Assembly: GCA_001650955.1 (NCBI GenBank)
Contig: LXYP01000012.1
Coordinates: 140,157-204,156, forward strand
Direction of reading: 5' to 3'
Length of the DNA: 64,000 bases
Origin: Sphingomonadales bacterium EhC05
GTDB lineage: Bacteria; Pseudomonadota; Alphaproteobacteria; Sphingomonadales; Sphingomonadaceae
How positions within the stretch are numbered: the stretch's first letter is position 1; every line of letters begins with the position of its first letter. Shown here in pieces: positions 44,973-53,091 of this stretch. The notes under the pieces were generated by a model. The model was not told the DNA's origin. It did no database searches and worked only from the letters and a program-made list of their open reading frames with translations. The position numbers were made by a program, and so were the translations under genes.

Positions 44973-45587
44973 ATGCCTCCGATTACCCTTTATGAATATC
45001 GCCCGTCCCGATCGGCGCGGTGCAGGTGGACTTTGCTGGAGGCCGGATTGCCCTTCACCTCGGTAGATGAAGGCCCCTCTCTGGTGGGCAGCGATCGTCT
45101 GGAGCCCTTCCATCCGCTGAAAAAGGTTCCTGCCGCTGAAATCGACGGTCAACCGCTGTTCGAATCCGCCGCCATTTGCACGGCCTTTGCAGATCTCGTG
45201 CCCGACCAGAATTTGGTTGGCCCTTCGGGCAGCCGAGAACGGGCGCTGCATGACCAATGGGTCAGCTTCACGCTCTCCGAAATGGAATGCTGGATCTGGA
45301 ACACGGATATGAACACCCGCGTTCTGCCGCAAGAAAAGCGGATATCTGCGCATCTCAAGCAAAATGCGGCGCTGTTCCGGCGCGGCGCGCGCGTGATGGA
45401 TCAGGTCTTGGGTGAGAGTGATTATCTCGTCGGCAACCGATTTTCAGTGACCGACATTATCGCCAGCTTCACCGTGCAATGGGGCCAAAGTCAGGGCTTG
45501 ATCGACAGGTTTGAAAATTTGCAGGCCTATCTGGAGAGACTGTCGCAAAGGGAATTTTCTACGCTCCAATCTGTCGGCAACCTCTAG
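44973..45587 (+). CDS. Glutathione S-transferase-family protein
   Basis: 204 residues. The N-terminal part, I-T-L-Y-E-Y-R-P-S-R-S-A-R-C-R-W, and P-L-K-K-V-P-A-A-E-I-D-G-Q-P-L-F-E-S-A-A-I-C-T are typical thioredoxin-fold G-site segments. The C-terminal half has F-S-V-T-D-I-I-A-S-F. Ser9 or Ser11 may be the catalytic residue (R-P-S-R-S). It is monocistronic and convergent with the phosphatase gene. A second GST in the window at 41985 is only distantly similar. Confidence 0.85.
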   Translation: MPPITLYEYRPSRSARCRWTLLEAGLPFTSVDEGPSLVGSDRLEPFHPLKKVPAAEIDGQPLFESAAICTAFADLVPDQNLVGPSGSRERALHDQWVSFTLSEMECWIWNTDMNTRVLPQEKRISAHLKQNAALFRRGARVMDQVLGESDYLVGNRFSVTDIIASFTVQWGQSQGLIDRFENLQAYLERLSQREFSTLQSVGNL

Positions 45588-45597
45588 CCGGTGACGA

Positions 45598-46065
45598 TTA
45601 TTTGGAGCTTGTGAGCAGAATCCTGAGATTTTTTGCCGCGGCAGTGACCTCTTCCCAGGTCTGATCAAACCCCTCTGGCCCGCCATAATAGGGATCGCTG
45701 ACATCTTGCCCCGCCTTGCCGTCAACATGATCGAACAGCAGCGATAGCTGCGCCGAACTGCTGCTCGGACGCAATATTTTCAAATCGGCCATATTCTGAT
45801 TGTCGAGCGCGATGATATGGTCAAAATCGCGAAAGTCCGAACTGTTGACCTGCCGGGCGCGAAGATGGGCAATCTCAACGCCATTTTTCGCCGCCACCGC
45901 CTGCGCCCGCTGATCCGGGGGCTGATCAACATGCCAGTCCCCGGTTCCGGCCGAATCAATAATCACATTGAGCGCACTATTCTTACATTCTTCCCGCAAA
46001 GCCGCCTCGGCAAGCGGTGAACGACAGATATTGCCCAGGCAAACAAACAGCACGGATTGGCGCAT
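45598..46065 (-). CDS. Low-molecular-weight protein tyrosine phosphatase
   Basis: 155 residues from MRQSVLFV at 46065. The P-loop is V-C-L-G-N-I-C-R-S-P-L-A-E (C-x5-R), near the N-terminus, and the general acid is in D-P-Y-Y-G-G. The fold matches LMW-PTP, which may dephosphorylate tyrosine kinases in capsule synthesis or small phosphomonoesters. Gene order gives no specific partner. Confidence 0.92.
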   Translation of the reverse strand: MRQSVLFVCLGNICRSPLAEAALREECKNSALNVIIDSAGTGDWHVDQPPDQRAQAVAAKNGVEIAHLRARQVNSSDFRDFDHIIALDNQNMADLKILRPSSSSAQLSLLFDHVDGKAGQDVSDPYYGGPEGFDQTWEEVTAAAKNLRILLTSSK

Positions 46066-46117
46066 GCACTTCTCTCCCAAAAAATCCCAAAGCGACGGAC
46101 AGCAACCGAGTCAGTCT

Positions 46118-46669
46118 CTAGCGGCCGAGTTCGAAAACTCCGCAGGCCAGACGGCCACCGCTTTCGCCGGAAGGGTCGGATTTCAGATCATCAGGACCCT
46201 CATGAACCATGAAAGCTGCGCCATCATCATCCATCAGGCGATTATCGCCGTCGCTCAGCGAAGCGCCGTCAATCGTCGCTTCAAGCGAACCACTCCCGTC
46301 TGCGCCGATATCAAGGTTGAAAAAGTCGCCCATATGCGCGCCTTGCGGATTGTCGAATCCATGTTGCTTGCCTGCCGGATTCCAATGCCCGCCCGCGGAT
46401 TTGAAATCGGGACCTTCGCATTTTCCGATTTCGTGAATGTGCACACCATGTGGCCCGGGACTCATCCCGCTGGCATTGATATTGACCAGCAGCATCCCGT
46501 CGCCCTGCGCGATAATGACTTCGCCATAGGGCGTCGCATCGGCACCAACCAGTTCCGCACGCGCGACATTGCCCGAGACGTCGCCGGGAGACTGTCCCTC
46601 ATCACTGCATCCAGCGAGGGCAAGCGCCAGCAGCACAGGTAGCGAATGATGGATAGATGTTGAGGGCAT
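46118..46669 (-). CDS. sodC: Cu/Zn superoxide dismutase, lipoprotein type
   Basis: 183 residues from MPSTSIHH at 46669 with a signal sequence ending in a lipobox A-L-A-G-C. The SodC metal-site signature is in G-P-H-G-V-H-I-H-E-I-G-K-C-E-G, then G-G-H-W-N-P, and the active-site zinc loop has K-Q-H-G-F and D-D-D-G-A-A; the end G-G-R-L-A-C-G-V-F holds the disulfide Cys. It converts superoxide to peroxide and dioxygen in the periplasm, probably anchored to the outer membrane. Divergent from folK. Confidence 0.93.
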   Translation of the reverse strand: MPSTSIHHSLPVLLALALAGCSDEGQSPGDVSGNVARAELVGADATPYGEVIIAQGDGMLLVNINASGMSPGPHGVHIHEIGKCEGPDFKSAGGHWNPAGKQHGFDNPQGAHMGDFFNLDIGADGSGSLEATIDGASLSDGDNRLMDDDGAAFMVHEGPDDLKSDPSGESGGRLACGVFELGR

Positions 46670-46774
46670 GATGCGTCTCCTTGGTTTCCCTAATTGATTT
46701 GCCATGGTAGCAGCCTAGCCCCAGCGTTGGAATCATTTGTTCCGATAGTCTCATTTTTGCACGTCGAGGGTCAT

Positions 46775-47314
46775 TTGCCGCTGTCACAATATCTTGTCGC
46801 CCTGGGGTCCAACCAACGTCATCAGCGGCACGGAACACCTCGACAGGTCATCCGAGCGGCAGCGACGCAGCTGGATGATCATGGCCAGAGCTTGCTGCGC
46901 CTGTCCAAAATCATCTCCGCGCGTCCCCTTGGGCCATCGCAGCGAAATTATGCCAATGCGACGGCAATCGTCGAAACCGCCCTCACCCCACCGGAATTGC
47001 TCCACTATCTCAAATCCGTCGAAGCGCAATTCGGACTGCGGCGGGGACAAAGATGGTCCAAGCGCGTACTCGATCTCGACATCATATTATGGAGCGAAGG
47101 CGCCCATATCAGCGGTTCGCCGTCGCTGATCATTCCGCATCCCGAATTTCGTGTTCGGCCTTTTGTCCTCGAACCGGCAATCGAGATCGCTGCCGCGTGG
47201 CACGACCCTGTGTCCAGCTTGTCTGTCGCGCAGATCAGCGCCCGTCTCCGGCGTTTCAACAATCCGCCACGAAAACTCCCAAAGCCGCTTGACCCCAAGC
47301 CGAAGCGCCACTAG
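46775..47314 (+). CDS. folK: HPPK FolK
   Basis: 179 residues from TTG at 46775 (GAGGG upstream), since no closer ATG fits; an ATG at 46694 would overlap the start of the divergent sodC gene. The 6-hydroxymethyl-7,8-dihydropterin pyrophosphokinase motifs are Y-L-V-A-L-G-S-N near the start, R-R-G-Q-R-W-S-K-R-V-L-D-L-D-I-I-L in the middle, and I-P-H-P-E-F-R-V-R-P-F-V-L-E-P after it. It transfers pyrophosphate from ATP in folate synthesis. The C-terminal tail is Pro/Lys rich. Confidence 0.88.
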   Translation: MPLSQYLVALGSNQRHQRHGTPRQVIRAAATQLDDHGQSLLRLSKIISARPLGPSQRNYANATAIVETALTPPELLHYLKSVEAQFGLRRGQRWSKRVLDLDIILWSEGAHISGSPSLIIPHPEFRVRPFVLEPAIEIAAAWHDPVSSLSVAQISARLRRFNNPPRKLPKPLDPKPKRH

Positions 47315-47345
47315 GGAAGCGCTTCCTCAGAGCATGATGCTATGT

Positions 47346-47421
47346 GGGCCCTTAGCTCAGTCGGTAGAGCAACTGACTTTTAATCAGTAGGTCGCTGGTT
47401 CGAACCCAGCAGGGCTCACCA
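47346..47421 (+). tRNA. tRNA-Lys (anticodon UUU)
   Basis: 76 bases fold as a complete cloverleaf: acceptor GGGCCCU pairs with AGGGCUC, followed by A73-CCA encoded in the gene; anticodon arm ACUGA-CUUUUAA-UCAGU with anticodon UUU; T arm CUGGUUCGAACCCAG. The integrase gene begins 118 bases downstream and the region after it is a mobile island, so the 3' end is a likely attachment site. Confidence 0.95.
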
Positions 47422-47456
47422 TTATTCTATTATTTATCAGTAGATTAGTGCGTCGG

Positions 47457-47504
47457 TTTGACACCCGACTCTGTGTCAAATACAGTTACACATAGCTTAC
47501 ACAT
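47457..47504. repeat. Repeats between tRNA-Lys and the integrase
   Basis: tttgacac (47457-47464) and gtgtcaaa (47473-47480) form an 8-base inverted repeat with eight bases between. Immediately after, ttacacat occurs twice at an 11-base period (47486-47493 and 47497-47504). They could be integrase or excisionase arm sites or an operator. Confidence 0.55.
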
Positions 47505-47538
47505 TTTTCACATAATTTTATGGTGATAGAGGTATGTT

Positions 47539-48690
47539 GTGACAAGCCACAAGATTCTTGGTGACAAAGTTAATATTTATCAGCGTGAGAACAGCGATAA
47601 GTGGCAGTGCGCCACTTACTTGAACGGCAAAAACCATCGCACATCAACAAAAGAGAGTAGTTTGGCTCTCGCCAAGGATTTTGCAGAGGATTGGTATCTA
47701 GAGTTGCGCGGACAGCATAAGAGAGGCGAACTTCACAACGAGAAAACATTCAAATTTGCAGCGCAAAAATTTTTGGATGAGTACGCGATAATCCTAGCGG
47801 ATCAGCGCAGCCCAAGATGGATCAAAGATCATGAGGGTAGAATTCGGCTTCATTTGAACCCATTTTTTGGCAAAATGCCATTGTCCCAAGTCACTTCAGG
47901 AAGCGTACAAGATTATCGCGCGCACCGCATTCAAGGAATCGGCGGATCAAAGCCGCCCTCTCGAAGTACCTTGCACACTGAAATAGTGACTTTGCGCCAA
48001 ATCATGAAGACAGCCCAAAGGCACGGCTGGGTTGCCTATCTTCCTGATTTTTCGGCTCCATATAAGACCAGCGGCAAGGTCGTACATCGCGCCTGGTTTT
48101 CAAAAGCAGAATATCGGCAGCTTTATGAAGCGACTAGGAAAAACAAAAACAAACAACAAAACGCTAGGCACAAGTGGTTTGCGGAGCAACTGCACGACAA
48201 AATACTATTCATGGCAAACACCGGTATTCGTCCTGACGAAGCTAACAGCTTGGAATACCGAGACGTCGAGATTGTTGAAGATGACGCCACCGGCGAAACA
48301 ATCCTCGTCATTCAAGTACGCGGCAAGCGCGGGGTTGGATATTGCAAAAGCACCACCGGTGCTATTCGACCCATTGAGAGAATGATTAAACGTAATCAGC
48401 CGGAGCCGACCGACCGTCTCTTTCCATCTGATCACAAAAAACAGTTCAATCGAATATTGGAAGAACTTGACCTAAAATTTGATCGTGAGGGTAACCGGCG
48501 AACTCTTTATTCTCTGCGACATAGCTACATTTCATTTCGGTTGCTGGAGGGAGCTGATATTTACCAGATTGCCAAAAATTGTCGAACCAGCGTGGAGATG
48601 ATTGAGAAGCATTACGCAATTCATCTAAAGAACCACCTGGACGCGGCTGCAATTAACGTTCGCAGAAAGCGAAAACGGGATACCCAATAA
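47539..48690 (+). CDS. int: Tyrosine site-specific integrase
   Basis: 383 residues from GTG at 47539 with AGAGG upstream. An N-terminal arm-binding part precedes a core-binding domain, and the catalytic domain has R231 (in T-G-I-R-P-D-E-A), R327-H328 (in Y-S-L-R-H-S-Y-I-S) and Tyr359 (E-K-H-Y-A-I-H). The usual first His of the H-x-x-R box is Tyr, as in many members. It most likely integrated the island at the tRNA-Lys 3' end next door. Convergent with the EIIA-like gene. Confidence 0.93.
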   Translation: MTSHKILGDKVNIYQRENSDKWQCATYLNGKNHRTSTKESSLALAKDFAEDWYLELRGQHKRGELHNEKTFKFAAQKFLDEYAIILADQRSPRWIKDHEGRIRLHLNPFFGKMPLSQVTSGSVQDYRAHRIQGIGGSKPPSRSTLHTEIVTLRQIMKTAQRHGWVAYLPDFSAPYKTSGKVVHRAWFSKAEYRQLYEATRKNKNKQQNARHKWFAEQLHDKILFMANTGIRPDEANSLEYRDVEIVEDDATGETILVIQVRGKRGVGYCKSTTGAIRPIERMIKRNQPEPTDRLFPSDHKKQFNRILEELDLKFDREGNRRTLYSLRHSYISFRLLEGADIYQIAKNCRTSVEMIEKHYAIHLKNHLDAAAINVRRKRKRDTQ

Positions 48691-48709
48691 AATTTCACCG
48701 GAAACAAAC

Positions 48710-49594
48710 CTACTTCAGCATAACTTTTATATATTCCAACAATCCCGGAATATCGGTTTCCAACTGTGATAGAGTTACAGATACTAACAATGCCGGTCCT
48801 GCAGCCTTGGCGGTCGAGTCTATTACTCCATCCACCGTTCGATCTGCCTTCTTGTAAACCCATTTTGCAATTGATTTGATTATTGCTAATACACGCTTTA
48901 AGATTGACCGGCACAATTGTAAAATGGCCCTATTCGGATCACTCTTCTTTACTTCTTTTTGAAGAATCGACGTAGCTAGTATTCCCTCCTCCAAAACAAG
49001 AGTGTTGTCGCCTGACGGATAGCGATCATAATTGTGTCCAATTCCTGGAGTTTTTTCAGACTGTTTCGGAAGAGCATTCAAATAAGTTTGGATTTTTAGC
49101 AGACCTTCTTCCGTTTTGTTTAAACGTTCCATCACCGCGTCTTGGGGATTCTCAAACTCCTTAAAATTCGAATTTTTTCCCTGATTTGAGCTATAATCCA
49201 TCAGTTCTTCAGAAGCGATATAGATATATTTTTGGCCTGCCTCGGCTACATGGTGAATTGCTTCAGCAACCGACTCTTTCTTTCTTCTAGCACTTTCCGC
49301 CCTAATCACCATTGGCAGATTTGCACCTGAAATAACCTCTACACGTCCAACGTCCAAGAGCGATATTGCCAAATTCGAAGGAGTACCGCCAAATAGGTCT
49401 GTAAATATCAACACACCTGAACCAGAATCACATTTGGCTACGGCATCGACTAGCTCTTGCCGCGTCTCATCAATGTCCGAAGTCGGGTGTAACGATACAA
49501 TTCCCACTTGTTTTTGGGGGCCAACTACGTGCTCCATGCTCGACTTCATAGTTGGTGCAAAATCGCCCATGCCAAAAAACACGATCCCAAACAA
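48710..49594 (-). CDS. Mannose-type PTS EIIA-like domain protein lacking the phospho-His, with unknown C-terminus
   Basis: 294 residues from TTG at 49594 with GGAGGAAGG upstream. Residues 1-115 follow the PTS EIIA-Man fold: G-I-V-F-F-G-M-G-D-F-A at the start, then V-L-I-F-T-D-L-F-G-G-T-P-S-N-L-A (about 61-76) and V-E-V-I-S-G-A-N-L-P-M. In real EIIA-Man the start reads S-H-G-D; here Met9 occupies the phosphorylated His position. Residues 184-188 are G-I-G-H-N. The rest (190-294) is unknown, with basic amphipathic helices and a hydrophobic C-terminal stretch. No other PTS protein is nearby. Island gene. Confidence 0.75.
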   Translation of the reverse strand: MFGIVFFGMGDFAPTMKSSMEHVVGPQKQVGIVSLHPTSDIDETRQELVDAVAKCDSGSGVLIFTDLFGGTPSNLAISLLDVGRVEVISGANLPMVIRAESARRKKESVAEAIHHVAEAGQKYIYIASEELMDYSSNQGKNSNFKEFENPQDAVMERLNKTEEGLLKIQTYLNALPKQSEKTPGIGHNYDRYPSGDNTLVLEEGILATSILQKEVKKSDPNRAILQLCRSILKRVLAIIKSIAKWVYKKADRTVDGVIDSTAKAAGPALLVSVTLSQLETDIPGLLEYIKVMLK

Positions 49595-49708
49595 TGTAAT
49601 CCTTCCTCCGTTTTAGCACTATATCGGACATAAGCATGCTGCCATTGATACTCATAATCTTTTTTTAAAGACCAACACCATCATGATTGTTTATTATGGA
49701 CACTGATA

Positions 49709-49723
49709 TGCCATCATGTGGCA
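49709..49723. repeat. Small inverted repeat upstream of the rep gene
   Basis: tgcca (49709-49713), five bases, tggca (49719-49723), in the 190-base gap between the divergent EIIA-like gene and the replication initiator. A possible operator; short, so weak. Confidence 0.3.
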
Positions 49724-49785
49724 GAGACAGTTCTACTTGATTGAGCAGCGAAAAGTCTCATTTCTTGTTAAAATATCTAGAAATT

Positions 49786-51093
49786 ATGTCATCGAACGAA
49801 ACTGGTCACGGAGAGGAACCAATACAACCTGGATTGCAAGGGCAACAACAAAATCTACCAGAAGCAACAATCAATAGCCTGACTGCCGATAGCAATGACC
49901 AGATAGCTATCAGCCTTTTTGAACCTAAAAAGGAAATTCGTCCGGAGTATAATATCGGTAAATTCGCTGGCGTGATATTTGCTTCTCCTTATGCCAAAAA
50001 TGTAAATGAAATCCGCAAATATAATTGGCAAGTTGTCGATGACGATCAAACTCTCGACGCATCGCTAACGGTAACACCTTTAACTGGGCAGAAGACGCCA
50101 ACCACGACCACATTTCGAGTGTTCCTGGCGCTAATCCAAGTATGGGAGCATATTGGTTTTCCCGAAGATGGTATCGTTCGATTTTCAGCGCGTCAGCTCT
50201 GCAATGTCATCGGTTGGCGATGGGCAGGAACAGACACCGCGAATAGGATTTACGAACATCTAAAAATCCTTTCCGGCACATCCATTAGTTGGACGTTGGC
50301 CTATCAATCCAAAGACGGACAGCTAAGCAAACTATATGATGACATGAGCATATTATCATCGGCCTCATACCGACAGCGTGGATCGCTGTTTGAACCGGAA
50401 AAATTTAGCATTGTACAGAAAATCAGACTAAATCCCGACTTGGTCGATAATATGTTGGCAGGACATGTCCGGCCCATGAATTATGTGGCATTCAAAAAAA
50501 TCGGGAATGATACAACGGCCGTCCTCTACACCTGTCTTGATCTCTATTTACATAAGAAGCCAAAGTGGGAACGCCGGGCTGTGGCTCTGCTATCTAGCGA
50601 CCTGGCACTTATGGGAAAGCGGTACGAAAAACGATTCAACCGGCACGCCAAATTGAAAGAATTTGTTCGGGAGCTCGATGGCGTAGCGCTCTTTACCGGA
50701 ACGCTCCGCTTGGCGATCGAAGAAACGGCCGATGGAAAAGATTGGAAACTGGTTGCGAGAAAAGAAAAAACAGCTTCGCCAAAACGGCAGCGGCCAATCG
50801 TAAAGTCGGTTACGTCGGAAGAAGAGGCTGAAATGCTCGCCGACGAACTAATTGAGATGATACTTCGACAACCACGATCAGGAAAACCAAACCGCGCAGT
50901 CATCAAGTTTCTCTGTAAGTTATATCCGCAGCCACTGCTACGCCAAGCGTTGTCAGTTGCCAAAGCTGATTATCAAGGCAAGATCAAAAAAACCCTGACA
51001 CATGTCTTTGTGGCGGAGATTAAACGAGCCGTACAGGAGCATCCCAAACTACAGTGGTACGACGATGCTCCGAATACTGGTCAGAGCAATTAG
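49786..51093 (+). CDS. Replication initiator (RepA-like)
   Basis: 435 residues from ATG at 49786; a TTG at 49741 is an alternative. The region F-R-V-F-L-A-L-I-Q-V-W-E-H-I-G-F-P and R-F-S-A-R-Q-L-C-N-V-I-G-W followed by R-I-Y-E-H-L-K-I-L-S-G-T-S-I-S-W is a winged-helix initiator of the RepA type (replication initiator protein A) common on alphaproteobacterial plasmids. The rest, up to Q-W-Y-D-D-A, includes another helix-rich domain. It is divergent from the EIIA-like gene and precedes a small coiled-coil gene and parAB. Marks the island as plasmid-derived. Confidence 0.75.
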   Translation: MSSNETGHGEEPIQPGLQGQQQNLPEATINSLTADSNDQIAISLFEPKKEIRPEYNIGKFAGVIFASPYAKNVNEIRKYNWQVVDDDQTLDASLTVTPLTGQKTPTTTTFRVFLALIQVWEHIGFPEDGIVRFSARQLCNVIGWRWAGTDTANRIYEHLKILSGTSISWTLAYQSKDGQLSKLYDDMSILSSASYRQRGSLFEPEKFSIVQKIRLNPDLVDNMLAGHVRPMNYVAFKKIGNDTTAVLYTCLDLYLHKKPKWERRAVALLSSDLALMGKRYEKRFNRHAKLKEFVRELDGVALFTGTLRLAIEETADGKDWKLVARKEKTASPKRQRPIVKSVTSEEEAEMLADELIEMILRQPRSGKPNRAVIKFLCKLYPQPLLRQALSVAKADYQGKIKKTLTHVFVAEIKRAVQEHPKLQWYDDAPNTGQSN

Positions 51094-51127
51094 GTCATGG
51101 TATCTTGTAGATATAAAACAATAACTT

Positions 51128-51355
51128 ATGAAAACAACAAGCATCGACATATACACCATATTGACAGGACTTGGTGTTGACGAAGATAAGGCAAAAGCTG
51201 CCGCTGACGAGATACTGACCAAAACAGAAGCGCAGCAACTCCTTGTTACAAAAGCCGATCTCGCCAACGCTAGAGCAACCATTATTCAATGGACAGCGGG
51301 TCTATTGATCATCCAAGCAGCCGCTATCGTAACGCTTCAAAACCTCCTCGGATAG
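51128..51355 (+). CDS. Small coiled-coil membrane protein (DUF1640-like)
   Basis: 75 residues. A helical N-terminus with G-V-D-E-D-K-A-K-A-A-A-D-E-I, then the T-K-A-D-L-A-N-A-R-A-T-I segment and a C-terminal hydrophobic stretch I-I-Q-W-T-A-G-L-L-I-I-Q-A-A-A-I-V. This order (helix, T-K-A-D-L, one membrane helix) is that of DUF1640/CCDC90-like small proteins, often near mobile DNA. It is 35 bases from the rep gene and may be cotranscribed. Confidence 0.65.
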   Translation: MKTTSIDIYTILTGLGVDEDKAKAAADEILTKTEAQQLLVTKADLANARATIIQWTAGLLIIQAAAIVTLQNLLG

Positions 51356-51378
51356 GACGGGTTAAGGCGACCAAAACT

Positions 51379-52209
51379 CTAGTTTTCAGCCTCTCCAGCC
51401 GCTATTGTCAGCGCATTAAGGCGATTGATAATTCCGTGTATCTCCGCGCGATCGGCTTCGCTTAGTTTTTGTTTCTGAAGCACATCTACCGCCTTATTGA
51501 CCTGAAAAATAGCCGATCCGGAACGCGTTAGACGTCTAACACTGGTTTTGTTTGTGGGCTCTCCATCGCTTCGCTCAGGCGCTTTTGCAGCTTCGCGGAT
51601 TTCTCTTACCGTCAATCCGCCTTCGCGACCGCGTTGCCATAATTTTAGTTGCATGGCTTCATCGGTAAGCAAGGCCAACTCAACCAAAATACTTTTTGAA
51701 ACATCCATTTCGGCAGCCTCGGCCCGAATAGCTGCTGGAAGTTGCCTTACCTTCAACAACTGATTGATCGTTAATCGGTTCTTGCCCAGGAGTTTCGCAG
51801 CGGTCGTTTGATTTAGTCCCTGGTCATCAATCAATCTAGAAATCGCTTCGGCCTCTTCGATTGGGGATAGGTCTACTCGCTGGAGATTTTCTATAATCGC
51901 CACCACCGACGCGTTGTCATCATTGCGAACAATGGCCGCAATCGTCGTCTGTTCTAACATTTGTACCGCTCGAAAACGACGTTCACCGGCAGTAATCAGA
52001 AACTTACCTGACTTGTCAGGGTCAACTCTGACGATAATTGGTTGCACTAGTCCGTGCTGTTCGATCGATGACGCAAGATCTTTCAATGTACTTTCATCAA
52101 AAGTTTTGCGGGGTTGATCGGGGTCAGGCCGAATATCTGTCAGCGCAATATCAGAAATGGCCGAGCCATCTAGCGCCCCAAATAAGGAGTTTTTCTTTTT
52201 CAAATTCAT
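51379..52209 (-). CDS. parB: ParB-family partition protein
   Basis: 276 residues from MNLKKKN at 52209, overlapping the parA stop by four bases (ATGA). The ParB N-terminal nuclease-like domain is D-I-R-P-D-P-D-Q-P-R-K-T-F-D followed by I-T-A-G-E-R-R-F-R-A-V-Q-M-L, and the HTH is Q-T-T-A-A-K-L-L-G-K-N-R-L-T-I-N-Q-L-L. It binds parS and loads ParA; a candidate parS lies upstream of parA. Length is that of plasmid ParB. Confidence 0.92.
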   Translation of the reverse strand: MNLKKKNSLFGALDGSAISDIALTDIRPDPDQPRKTFDESTLKDLASSIEQHGLVQPIIVRVDPDKSGKFLITAGERRFRAVQMLEQTTIAAIVRNDDNASVVAIIENLQRVDLSPIEEAEAISRLIDDQGLNQTTAAKLLGKNRLTINQLLKVRQLPAAIRAEAAEMDVSKSILVELALLTDEAMQLKLWQRGREGGLTVREIREAAKAPERSDGEPTNKTSVRRLTRSGSAIFQVNKAVDVLQKQKLSEADRAEIHGIINRLNALTIAAGEAEN

Positions 52210-52973
52210 AATGCGCAAATTACGTTGGCTAAATCCTCATACTCTCGCCGCCCCGGTGTGGTGGGGAATAGCTCGAATACCGGCCTGCTTTCAGCAGCTG
52301 CTTTGTCGTAATTGGTGGCCGCTGGGATTGGATCAAAAACCCTAATGCCGGCAGCGGCCGCTTGCTCCTGCAGATTTGCCAGCGCCTGATCGTCCGCATT
52401 GCGGCCGCGATGATAGATTGTCGGCAATACACCTAATACTTGAAGAGTAGGATTTTGACGACGCACCTTCGCCACCGTCTGCGCTAGGGCGGGAATACCA
52501 GATGACGAAAGCGCATCGGTTTTCGATGGAATCAGAACATATTGCGAAGCCATCAGCGCATTGATTAAAAGCCGCTCCAGGTTCGGCCCACAGTCGATCA
52601 ACACCACGTCAAACTCGTCGATCACGTCCTGAAGGGCATATTTCAATGCTCCATTACTATCCACTTCCAGCGCCAATCGTGCTCCTGCCTCTGCGAGCGA
52701 AAGCGCCGCTGGTGCAACTTTGACACGTCCGTTCGTACCGATAATGACGTCCCGTATTGCCCGCCCTTCAATGTAAACATGGAACATCGAACCAGTTGTC
52801 GCATCCACCTCAATCGGGTCGTAGCCAAAGTACTGGGTGAGATTGCCCTGGTGATCGTTATCGATAACGAGAACGCGCTGGTCTTTTTGTTCCAGAAAAT
52901 AGGCCAGATGGCGAGCCGTCGTCGTTTTCGAAACGCCTCCTTTTTGATTAGCAATGGTGATTACCGCTGACAT
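52206..52973 (-). CDS. parA: ParA-family partition ATPase
   Basis: 255 residues. The deviant Walker A is in N-Q-K-G-G-V-S-K-T-T-T-A (residues about 9-20), the switch II region is L-I-D-C-G-P-N-L, and a late nucleotide-binding segment is present (V-F-D-P-I-P-A-A-T-N-Y-D-K-A). It is a Type Ib/Ia-like ParA without a long N-terminal HTH. The ATPase drives plasmid segregation with ParB. First gene of a coupled parA-parB unit on the minus strand. Confidence 0.93.
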   Translation of the reverse strand: MSAVITIANQKGGVSKTTTARHLAYFLEQKDQRVLVIDNDHQGNLTQYFGYDPIEVDATTGSMFHVYIEGRAIRDVIIGTNGRVKVAPAALSLAEAGARLALEVDSNGALKYALQDVIDEFDVVLIDCGPNLERLLINALMASQYVLIPSKTDALSSSGIPALAQTVAKVRRQNPTLQVLGVLPTIYHRGRNADDQALANLQEQAAAAGIRVFDPIPAATNYDKAAAESRPVFELFPTTPGRREYEDLANVICAL

Positions 52974-53006
52974 AGGCCGAAGTTAGTCAAATTTTATCAT
53001 GACTAT

Positions 53007-53026
53007 GCGCCTAATCCTATAGGCGC
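53007..53026. promoter_or_regulatory. Candidate parS/operator upstream of parAB
   Basis: gcgccta (53007-53013), spacer atccta, taggcgc (53020-53026), a perfect 7-base inverted repeat 34 bases before the parA start. Position and symmetry fit a ParB or ParA binding site; no consensus for this ParB is known to me. Confidence 0.5.
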
Positions 53027-53091
53027 TCGGCTATGGATAAGCGCACAAACGTCAATAGAGTTTTTAAGAGATTGAGAGAACGTAAGGCAAT

